Assembly: GCA_012728835.1 (NCBI GenBank)
Contig: JAAYEJ010000077.1
Span: 1 to 55,527, forward strand
Direction: 5' to 3'
DNA length: 55,527 bases
From: Candidatus Brocadiaceae bacterium
GTDB taxonomy: Bacteria; Planctomycetota; Brocadiia; SM23-32
Each line of letters opens with the position of its first letter. Position 1 is the first letter of the stretch. A program made the translations under genes and the position numbers. The notes below the pieces were generated by a model. The model was not told where the DNA came from. It ran no database searches and saw only the letters and a list, made by a program, of their open reading frames with translations. Below, one piece after another: positions 39,659 through 46,500 of this stretch.

Positions 39659-40197
39659 GGGGTCCCGGCCGCCTCCCTGCGCCGCAGCCGGGCCATCGTC
39701 CGATAGGCGCGCGCCAGACAGTGCCGCGTGCGCTCCACGCTGAAGTTGCACACGAGGGCGGCGTCCTCGACGCTCAGGCCTGCCAGCGTGGCGAGCAGAA
39801 AGGGCTGGCGCAGCGCGCGGTCTATGTCCACCACTCGGAAGAAGAGCCGTGCCCGCTCCGTCGTGCGCTCGGTCCGCTTCAGGTCGTCGAGAAGATCGGT
39901 CAGCCCGAACGTCTCCGGACGCGTCGCCGGCGTGGTGTTCTGCGTGGCCACCGCGTAGAGCCAGGTGCGGAACGAGCCGAACCCCGCGAACGCACCCCGC
40001 CAGCCCGCCAGCAGCGCCCACGTGCTGCGCAGCGCCCGTGCGGCGGCGTCCTGCTTGCCCGTGCTGAGCAGCAGGTACCAGTAGAGTTCGCGCCGGTAAC
40101 GCCGTTCGAGCGCGGGAAGGGCCTCGTCCTGACCGGCGACGAACGCCGCCCACAACTGCTCGTCCGACCGCTCGTCGCGGTGCTCTCCGTCGCCCAT
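39655..40197 (-). CDS. ECF-type RNA polymerase sigma factor
   Basis: A 180-residue protein with a sigma-2 region (LWAAFVAGQDEALPALERRYRRELYWYLL ... FRTWLYAVATQNT) and a sigma-4 region (RQPFLLATLAGLSVEDAALVCNFSVERTRHCLARAYRTM). GGAGG lies six bases before ATG 40197. The next gene encodes its likely anti-sigma factor, coupled by an ATGA overlap. The downstream series (TPR protein, lptE, ftsH) suggests it responds to envelope state, though regulation of those genes is inference from order alone. Confidence 0.88.
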   Translation of the reverse strand: MGDGEHRDERSDEQLWAAFVAGQDEALPALERRYRRELYWYLLLSTGKQDAAARALRSTWALLAGWRGAFAGFGSFRTWLYAVATQNTTPATRPETFGLTDLLDDLKRTERTTERARLFFRVVDIDRALRQPFLLATLAGLSVEDAALVCNFSVERTRHCLARAYRTMARLRRREAAGTP

Positions 40198-40282
40198 GCC
40201 GTCCTCCGGGAAAGGCCCCATTCTACGCGCAACGCGCCGCCCCCGCCAACTCCGGGGCAGCCGGCGCCGGCCGCCCGCGCCG

Positions 40283-40311
40283 TGGCATCGCGGGCGGTGC
40301 GCTGGTAGAAT
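40283..40311 (+). promoter_or_regulatory. Sigma70-type promoter giving a leaderless ispF transcript
   Basis: TGGCAT (40283-40288), 17-base spacer, TAGAAT (40306-40311). The usual start distance falls at about 40318, which is the A of the ispF ATG, and no Shine-Dalgarno is visible before it. Confidence 0.5.
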
Positions 40312-40317
40312 GCCGCC

Positions 40318-40794
40318 ATGCGAATCGGGAACGGCTACGACATCCACCGGCTGGGCGCAAACCGCATGCTCGTCCTGGGCGGCGTGCAGTTCCCCGGCGA
40401 GCCGGGGCTCATCGGCCACAGCGACGCCGACCCGGTCATGCACGCCCTGGCCGACGCAGTGCTGGGCGCCGCCGCGCTCGGCGACATCGGCGAGCACTTC
40501 CCCGATACCGACCCCGCGTGGAAGGGCGCCGACAGCGCGGGCATCCTGGCCGAGGCGCTCCGACTCGCGGCGGTCGAACGCGGCCTGCGACCGGTCAACG
40601 TCGACGTGAACGTCATCGCGGAACGCCCGCGCCTGGCGGAGCGCAAGGCGGCCATCCGCGCGCGCCTGGCGGCCGTCACCGGCCTGCCGGCCGACTGCGT
40701 GAGCGTGAAGGCGCGCACCGCCGAAGGCCTCGGCCCCGTGGGCCGTCGCGAGGCCATCGAGGTCCATGCGGTCGTCCTGATGGACACACTCTGA
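40318..40794 (+). CDS. ispF: 2-C-methyl-D-erythritol 2,4-cyclodiphosphate synthase
   Basis: A 158-residue protein of normal length. The metal-site DIH motif in GNGYDIHRLG, the HSDADPVMHALADAVLGAAALGDIGEHFPDTD block, and the C-terminal KARTAEGLGPVGRREAIEVHAV are diagnostic. It catalyses cyclisation of CDP-methylerythritol phosphate in the non-mevalonate isoprenoid pathway. There is no other MEP-pathway gene alongside, and it converges on proC. The ATG has no Shine-Dalgarno and lies directly after a -10 hexamer. Confidence 0.97.
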   Translation: MRIGNGYDIHRLGANRMLVLGGVQFPGEPGLIGHSDADPVMHALADAVLGAAALGDIGEHFPDTDPAWKGADSAGILAEALRLAAVERGLRPVNVDVNVIAERPRLAERKAAIRARLAAVTGLPADCVSVKARTAEGLGPVGRREAIEVHAVVLMDTL

Positions 40795-40810
40795 GGCGCC
40801 GGCCCCTCTC

Positions 40811-41623
40811 CTACCCGCCCCCGGCCAGTTGCCGCGACCTCTCCGTGGCGGCCGCTACGGCCTTGACGAACGCGGTGCGCACGCCGCCCGCCTCCAGCGC
40901 CCGCAGGCCCTGCTCGGTCGTGCCGCCGGGCGTGGTCACGTCCGCGCGGAGTTCGGCCGGGCTGCGGCCGACCTCGGCGGCCATGCGGCCGGCGCCCAGC
41001 ACCGTCTGGGCGGCCAGGCGGCCGGCCACGTCGCGGGGCAGCCCCGCCGCCGCGCCGGCGTCCGTCAGCGCCTCGATCACCAGGTAGACGTACGCCGGGC
41101 CGCTGCCGCTCAGGCCGGTCACCGCGTCCATCTGCCCCTCGTCCACGCGCACGCACAGGCCCACCGAGCGCAGCATCTCGTCGATCAGCATCGCGTCGGC
41201 GTCCGTCGCGCCGGGGCCGACGCAGTAGGCGGCCGCGCCGGCCCGCACGAGCGCCGGCGTGTTCGGCATGATGCGCACCAGGCGCTCGGTGCCGAGCATC
41301 CCACGCAGGGCGTCCAGAGGCACGCCGGCGGCGATCGACGCCACCAGATGCCCGGGGGTGAGCGCCGCCGTGAGGTCGCGGCAGGCGTGCGGGACGATCT
41401 GCGGCTTGACGCTCAGCACGATCACGTCGCACGCACGTGCAAGTTCCGCGTTGTCCGCCAGGACGCGCGCGCCCAACCGAGCCGAGAACAGGCGGCGGCG
41501 CTCCTCGGCCGGATCGGCCACGTACAGCCGTTCCGCGGCGGCCGCGCCCGCCGCGATCATGCCGCCCACCAGGGCGTCGGCCATCTTGCCGGCCCCCACG
41601 AAGCCCACCGTCCGCTCGATCAT
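40811..41623 (-). CDS. proC: Pyrroline-5-carboxylate reductase
   Basis: A 270-residue protein with the Rossmann start VGFVGAGKMADALVGGMI, VLSVKPQIV, the block VRIMPNTPALV, and the signature LSGSGPAYVYLVIEALTDAG with the C-terminal TTPGGTTEQGL. It reduces pyrroline-5-carboxylate to proline with NAD(P)H. ATG 41623 follows GGGAGGA. Normal length and complete active-site motifs. Confidence 0.97.
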   Translation of the reverse strand: MIERTVGFVGAGKMADALVGGMIAAGAAAAERLYVADPAEERRRLFSARLGARVLADNAELARACDVIVLSVKPQIVPHACRDLTAALTPGHLVASIAAGVPLDALRGMLGTERLVRIMPNTPALVRAGAAAYCVGPGATDADAMLIDEMLRSVGLCVRVDEGQMDAVTGLSGSGPAYVYLVIEALTDAGAAAGLPRDVAGRLAAQTVLGAGRMAAEVGRSPAELRADVTTPGGTTEQGLRALEAGGVRTAFVKAVAAATERSRQLAGGG

Positions 41624-41782
41624 GGTCTCCTCCCTTGCCGGATGCTCTGCGGGCGGCATTATGCCCGGAGGGCGCGCCCGTGCGCAACGCGCGCGCAGCG
41701 TGCGCGCGTTTCTCCGACGTCCACTTGCGCCGTCCGTAGGGGCCATGTACACTCGGCACGTCCTGTGTATAGAAGCCACACC

Positions 41783-44602
41783 ATGCCCTCCGTACCGATA
41801 GCGTTCGCCGTGCTCCGGACGACCGGCCCGTCGCCGGCGGACGACCGCGTGACGGACGCGGCCGCCGTGCGCTGCGACGCGGACGGCGCCGCAGCGCCCT
41901 GGCGTGCCCCCGCCGGCGCCGGACGGGGGCGGAAGGCGGACGGGCGCCTGATCGCGGCCCTGCAGGCCCACTGCGCCGCCCTGCCGTTGGTGGTCGAGGA
42001 CGCGGCCGCCTTCGCGGCGTTCCTGTCGGCACGCCAGGCGCCGCTGCCGAGCGTCCTGCTCGGCCTTTCGGACCTGGCGCGCATCGTCCACCCGACGGCC
42101 CCCGACTACTCGCTGCCCGCGCTGGCGGACTTCCTGGGGCTCGGGGCGCCGGACGCGGAGGCGGACGCGGTGGCCCGCGCGCTGCTCGTCAAGGGCGTGT
42201 GGGAGCACCTGGAGCAGGACCTCCGCCGCCTGCCGCCGGCGGCCCTGGACCTGATCTGCCGCCTCGCGGACGCCTCCGGTGCCCCGCTCGCGCGGGTGCT
42301 GCGGGCGGCCGCCGCCGAGGACGGACGCCTGGCGCTGGAGCCCGACGGCGGCCCGGAGCAGCTCCTGACCGACCACTCCGACCTGCTGCGCCGCGCACAG
42401 AAGGAGCCCGCGCGCGAGCCCACGCAGGAACCCCTGCGCACCGACGCCATCTGCCGCATGTTCTCGCGCGAGGGCCTGATCGGCCGGGGGCTTGCCGACT
42501 ACGAGCCCCGCCCGGAGCAGGCGGACATGGTCTACGCCGTGTGCGAAGCGCTCAACGAGGGCGCGCATCTGCTGGTCGAAGCGGGCACCGGCACCGGCAA
42601 GTCGCTTGCCTACATGGTGCCCGCCATTGCCTGGGCGTGCACGAACGGCGACCGGGTCGTCATCTCCACGAACACCCGCAACCTGCAGGAGCAGCTCTAC
42701 CGCAAGGACTTGCCGCTGCTGGGCCGGCTGTTCCCGGACCGCGTCCGGAGCGCCCTGCTGAAGGGACGCACGAACTACCTGTGCGCGCGGCGGTTCGCGC
42801 ACCTGGCCCGCTCCTTCGACCGCGAGATCGCCGATCCGGCCGACTGCCTCGCCCTGGCGCCGCTGGTCGCCTGGCTGGCGGAGACCGAGACCGGAGACCT
42901 GGCCGAGTGCAACGGCTTCCAGCTCAGTCCCGCGGCGGCCTCCCTGACGTCGGCGCTCGTGACGGGGGGCGAGGAGTGCGCCGGCCGCGCCTGCCGCATG
43001 CGGAGCCGGTGCTTCGTCCAGCGCGCCCGGGCCCTGGCCCAACTGGCGGACATCCTCGTGGTCAACCATGCCCTCCTGTTCGCCGAGAGCGGGCTGGAGA
43101 CCCCCGTGCTGCCGCCCTATCGGTGCGTCGTGTTCGACGAAGCCCACAACCTGGAGGACGTCGCCACCGACGCGCTCTCGGTCGTCGTCGAGCCGTACAG
43201 CGTCTACCGCGTCACCAACTTCCTCTATCGCAGCCGCCGCGACGGGAGCGGCAGCGGCCTGCTGGCGACGGCGATGTACGAGGTCGGCCGCATGCGCGAC
43301 CGCCCCGGAGCCGTGGCCCCGGGCGCGGCGCGCGAACTCTGCACGAACGCCATGGCCGCGGTCACCGAGGTGACCGACGCGGCGCGCCAGTTCTTCGAGA
43401 CGATCGGCGAGCCGTTCGCCGAGGTGCCGCCGTCCGTCGAGCGCATCCTGCTGGCCGAGTGCCGCCCGTCCCTGGGCTCCGGCAGCGAGGCGTGGCAGGC
43501 CGGCGCACGGCTTCAGGAGACCGTTCGGTCGCTCGGTGGGCAACTGGAGGAGCTTGCGAAGGCGTTCGAGGGCGCCGAGCGCGAGGCCGCCGCAGGCGGC
43601 GAGCTGGCCACCGACCTGCGCGCCCAGACCGTGCGCCTGCAGGAGGTCTGCGCCGCCATCGAACTCGTTCTGGCGCAGGAGGACGAGGCATTCGTCTACT
43701 GGCTCGAACGGACGCGGCGGGACCGCGGCGACCAGTGCTCCCTGCACGCCGCGCCGCTGCGCGTGGCGCAGTACTTCCGCGACGCCTTCCTGCGCGACAA
43801 GCGCACGGTCGTGTTCACCTCGGCCACGCTTCAGGTGGACGGCAGCTTCGACTACATGATCGAGCGCCTGGGTGCGGAGAACACCCCGGCCGAACGGCTG
43901 CGGTGTCTCGCCCTGGGCTCTTCGTTCGACTACGAGCGGCAGGCCCTGGTGGGGGTGACCGCCTTCCTGCCGGACCCCGGCGGGCAGCGCAACAGCCAAT
44001 ACGACGTCGAACTGGCCGCGTTCCTCACCGAACTGCTCGAATGCACGCAGGGCCGCGCCATGGTCCTGTTCACGTCCTACTCGCTCCTGAGCTTCGTCTA
44101 CGACGCCGTCAGGGGGCCGCTGCAGCGGCTGGGCATCACCGTGCTCGCGCAGGGCCATAGCGGCAGCCGCGAGGCGATCACGGGGCTGTTCCGCACGCGC
44201 CCGCGCTGCGTGCTGCTGGGCACACGGAGCTTCTGGGAGGGCGTGGACATCTCGGGAGAAGCCCTGAGCTGCCTGGTGCTGACCAAGCTGCCCTTCCACG
44301 TCTTCACCGACCCGCTCGTGCGCGGGCGCACCGACTACCTGCGGGCGCTGGGCCGCGACCCGTTCCGGCACTACACGCTCCCGGAGGCCGTGATCGACTT
44401 CCGCCAAGGGTTCGGACGGCTGATCCGCACGCGCACCGATGCCGGCGTCGTCATCGTGACCGATCGGCGGCTGACCACCAAGGGCTACGGCCGGAGCTTC
44501 CTGCGCAGCCTGCCGACCCGGCACCGGGTCTTCGACACCCCGCAGGACGCCCTGGAGGAGGTGCGGCGGTTCTTCGCCCGCGTCCGGGACAACGGCTCAT
44601 GA
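41783..44602 (+). CDS. DinG/XPD-type Fe-S helicase with a degenerate DnaQ-like N-terminal domain
   Basis: A 939-residue superfamily 2 helicase. Walker A AGTGTGKS spans 267-274 (invariant Lys273), the DEAH box is at 452-455 (VFDEAHNLE), motif VI is QGFGRLIR, and four Cys between motifs Ia and II (NYLCARR; CAGRACRMRSRC) fit the XPD-like 4Fe-4S site. The first about 190 residues resemble the DnaQ exonuclease found in some DinG proteins (AFAVLRTTG; HPTAPDYSLPALADFLGL), but the DxE pair and the later HxAxxDA acids are lost, so it should lack nuclease activity. Its 3' end overlaps the convergent glycosyltransferase gene by six bases. Likely role: unwinding during repair or R-loop removal. Confidence 0.9.
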   Translation: MPSVPIAFAVLRTTGPSPADDRVTDAAAVRCDADGAAAPWRAPAGAGRGRKADGRLIAALQAHCAALPLVVEDAAAFAAFLSARQAPLPSVLLGLSDLARIVHPTAPDYSLPALADFLGLGAPDAEADAVARALLVKGVWEHLEQDLRRLPPAALDLICRLADASGAPLARVLRAAAAEDGRLALEPDGGPEQLLTDHSDLLRRAQKEPAREPTQEPLRTDAICRMFSREGLIGRGLADYEPRPEQADMVYAVCEALNEGAHLLVEAGTGTGKSLAYMVPAIAWACTNGDRVVISTNTRNLQEQLYRKDLPLLGRLFPDRVRSALLKGRTNYLCARRFAHLARSFDREIADPADCLALAPLVAWLAETETGDLAECNGFQLSPAAASLTSALVTGGEECAGRACRMRSRCFVQRARALAQLADILVVNHALLFAESGLETPVLPPYRCVVFDEAHNLEDVATDALSVVVEPYSVYRVTNFLYRSRRDGSGSGLLATAMYEVGRMRDRPGAVAPGAARELCTNAMAAVTEVTDAARQFFETIGEPFAEVPPSVERILLAECRPSLGSGSEAWQAGARLQETVRSLGGQLEELAKAFEGAEREAAAGGELATDLRAQTVRLQEVCAAIELVLAQEDEAFVYWLERTRRDRGDQCSLHAAPLRVAQYFRDAFLRDKRTVVFTSATLQVDGSFDYMIERLGAENTPAERLRCLALGSSFDYERQALVGVTAFLPDPGGQRNSQYDVELAAFLTELLECTQGRAMVLFTSYSLLSFVYDAVRGPLQRLGITVLAQGHSGSREAITGLFRTRPRCVLLGTRSFWEGVDISGEALSCLVLTKLPFHVFTDPLVRGRTDYLRALGRDPFRHYTLPEAVIDFRQGFGRLIRTRTDAGVVIVTDRRLTTKGYGRSFLRSLPTRHRVFDTPQDALEEVRRFFARVRDNGS

Positions 44603-45733
44603 TGCGCCCAGAACCGTTCGGTAGACCTGGATGACTTCCTGCGCCTGCCGCGAGGTCGAGAACAGGTCGCACATGCGCTGCCGGGCCGCAGCCCCCCAGG
44701 CACGACGCCGCTCGCCGTCGGCCGCCATCTCCAGGATCGCCTCGGCCAGTTGCCCCGGCGTATCGTCCACGACGATCCCCGTCCGGCCGTCCAGCACGAT
44801 GTCGGGCAGCACGCCGCGCCCGGCCACCACCAGCGGCTTGCCCATCGCCGCCATCTCCATGGCCGCCCGGCAGGAGCCGTCCGACCCCGGCATCAGCATC
44901 ATGCCGGCGTCGAAGGTCGCCAGCACGTCGGCGTAGTCGTCGCTCCGGTAGCCCAACGGCAGGACCGTCCCGCCCAGGCCCGTCGCCAGCACCGGGCGGT
45001 CCAGGAGTTCCTCCCTGTGCGTGCCGCGGCCGCAGACGGCGATCCGGACGCACGGGTTCCTGCGCGCCACCGTCTGCGCCGCCCGCAAGAGCACGTCGAA
45101 GCGCCGGTGCCGCTGCACGCGCGCCACCAGCCCGATCACCACGTCGCCCTCGCCGAAGCCCAGCCGCGCGCGCAGTCCGTCGGGCGGATCGGCGGGCTGG
45201 AAGGCCCGCACGTCGATGGCGCCCCGCACCGCGCTCACCGTGCCGGGCGCGCGCCGCAGGCGCTCCAGCGCCTGCGCAACGTGCCGCTCGCTGAGCACGA
45301 TCAGGTGGTCCAGGTTCCGGGGCCCGTAGAAGCGTCGCTCCAACAGCCCGCCGGCGTACTGGCGCGCCCCGTGATCGGTCCGCACCGTCGGGATGGTGCG
45401 CCGGGACCCGGCCAGGACCCCGATGAACTGATCCCACCCGCCGTGGAAGTGGATGATCCCGTAGTCGGCATCCGCCGCCTCGCGCAGCCGTCGGCGGGCG
45501 CGGAGCGCCTCCCGGAGGCTCCAGGCCCCGTGCGGCCGGAACACCTCCAGGCAACGGACCCCGGCCTCCCCGGCGCGCTGGGCCACGAGGTTCGGCACCC
45601 CGGGCGGCGCCGCCATACAGGCCAGGTCCGAGACCCAGCCGCGCTCGGACAGGTCCGCACAGAGCCGGACCACCGGCCCGGACGGGCCCGTCCACTTGTA
45701 GTCTGCCAGACAGTGCAGGACTCTCGGGTACAC
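44597..45733 (-). CDS. Family 4-like glycosyltransferase (GT-B)
   Basis: A 378-residue GT-B glycosyltransferase. N-terminal half: VLHCLADYKWTGPSGPVVRLCADLSERGW; C-terminal half: VIGLVARVQRHRRFDVLLRAAQTV and the donor-binding block MMLMPGSDGSCRAAMEMAAMGKPLVVAG, a variant of the usual E-x7-E arrangement. GTG 45733 is preferred, with GAGG ten bases upstream; GTG 45742 is also in frame but too close to that site. It probably adds a sugar to a cell-surface glycan or lipid; acceptor unknown. Confidence 0.85.
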   Translation of the reverse strand: MYPRVLHCLADYKWTGPSGPVVRLCADLSERGWVSDLACMAAPPGVPNLVAQRAGEAGVRCLEVFRPHGAWSLREALRARRRLREAADADYGIIHFHGGWDQFIGVLAGSRRTIPTVRTDHGARQYAGGLLERRFYGPRNLDHLIVLSERHVAQALERLRRAPGTVSAVRGAIDVRAFQPADPPDGLRARLGFGEGDVVIGLVARVQRHRRFDVLLRAAQTVARRNPCVRIAVCGRGTHREELLDRPVLATGLGGTVLPLGYRSDDYADVLATFDAGMMLMPGSDGSCRAAMEMAAMGKPLVVAGRGVLPDIVLDGRTGIVVDDTPGQLAEAILEMAADGERRRAWGAAARQRMCDLFSTSRQAQEVIQVYRTVLGAS

Positions 45734-45834
45734 CCCGCTCACACCTCTTGTCGGCCGGAGCGCCCATGATAGTCGCGCACGGCGCGGAAATCCAATCGAG
45801 CCCGCGGCCCGGCGGCGGAAATGCTCCGAAACGC

Positions 45835-45863
45835 TTGCACTGCGCCCGCCTTTGGGGTAACAT
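45835..45863 (+). promoter_or_regulatory. Sigma70 promoter of the tRNA-Leu/tRNA-Gly unit
   Basis: TTGCAC (45835-45840), 17-base spacer, TAACAT (45858-45863). The predicted start is near 45870, seven bases before tRNA-Leu. Confidence 0.7.
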
Positions 45864-45876
45864 TGGCTGCTTGAGC

Positions 45877-45965
45877 GCGAAGGTGGCGGAATTGGCAGAC
45901 GCGCTAGACTTAGGATCTAGTCCGCCTTGAGCGGATTGGGGGTTCGAATCCCCCCCTTCGCACCA
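45877..45965 (+). tRNA. tRNA-Leu (anticodon TAG)
   Basis: The acceptor stem GCGAAGG (45877-45883) pairs with CCTTCGC (45955-45961); CCA is encoded. The anticodon loop CTTAGGA gives TAG, reading CUA-type leucine codons. A long variable arm typical of class II tRNAs is present, and GGTTCGAATCC is the T-arm. Confidence 0.97.
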
Positions 45966-45992
45966 ATTCCACCACGGACGTTCTGCAGCGGA

Positions 45993-46067
45993 GCGGGTGT
46001 AGCTCAGCGGTAGAGCACCAGCTTGCCATGCTGGGTGTCGAGGGTTCGAATCCCTTCACCCGCTCCA
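45993..46067 (+). tRNA. tRNA-Gly (anticodon GCC)
   Basis: The acceptor stem GCGGGTG (45993-45999) pairs with CACCCGC (46057-46063), followed by T73 and an encoded CCA. The anticodon loop TTGCCAT gives GCC. It lies 27 bases after tRNA-Leu, with no separate promoter seen, so the two are probably co-transcribed. Confidence 0.97.
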
Positions 46068-46196
46068 TCCCCCGTCCCGACGAACCCCTCCTCGCCCACC
46101 GCCCGTCCGTACGCCGCCCGCACCGGCGCCCGTGTGCACGCACGTCTGCGGCCGGGGACGGCCGCGCTGCCCGGTGTTGTTCGGAGGGCCGGGCAT

Positions 46197-46485
46197 GGCA
46201 GGCGCGGGCACGACGGAGCGTGCCCCTCCAACGGCGGGGTCGCGTCCGTGCAAGTGGAGGGCCGCGCTCCGTCGCGGCCGGGGATGGCAGGCGGCCGGCC
46301 ATTGCAGGAGCGGGCACGACGGAGCGTGCCCCTCCAACGGCGTGAACCGTTCGTGCAAGTGGAGGGCCGCGCTCCGTCGCGGCCGGGGGTCGGTGGAGGG
46401 CCGCGCTCCGTCGCGGCCGGGGATGGCAGGCGGCCCGTCATTGCGAGAGCGGGCACGACGGAGCGTGCCCCTCCAACGGCATCCC
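46197..46485. repeat. Array of six inverted, covarying hairpin repeats
   Basis: Six copies of one element in both orientations. Minus-type hairpins are GGGCACG-ACGGAG-CGTGCCC at 46206-46225, 46312-46331 and 46451-46470; plus-type hairpins are GGCCGCG-CTCCGT-CGCGGCC at 46260-46279, 46365-46384 and 46399-46418. The loops are exact reverse complements (ACGGAG/CTCCGT), and each element is flanked by TGGAGG or its complement. The two stem versions differ by compensating changes. Larger units (spacer GATGGCAGGCGGCC and ATTGC) are duplicated too. It occupies the 433-base gap between tRNA-Gly and the glycosidase gene, and I see no gene within it. Confidence 0.85.
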
Positions 46486-46500
46486 TGCCGGCCCCGGCGG

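Noticed and set aside
41624-44524. Long minus-strand open frame extending proC across the helicase gene
   Set aside because: proC has a normal start at 41623 with a ribosome site; the upstream part is antisense to the helicase and carries no proC homology.
46197-46485. CRISPR array
   Set aside because: Repeats occur in both orientations, spacers are irregular and partly repeated, and no cas gene is present.
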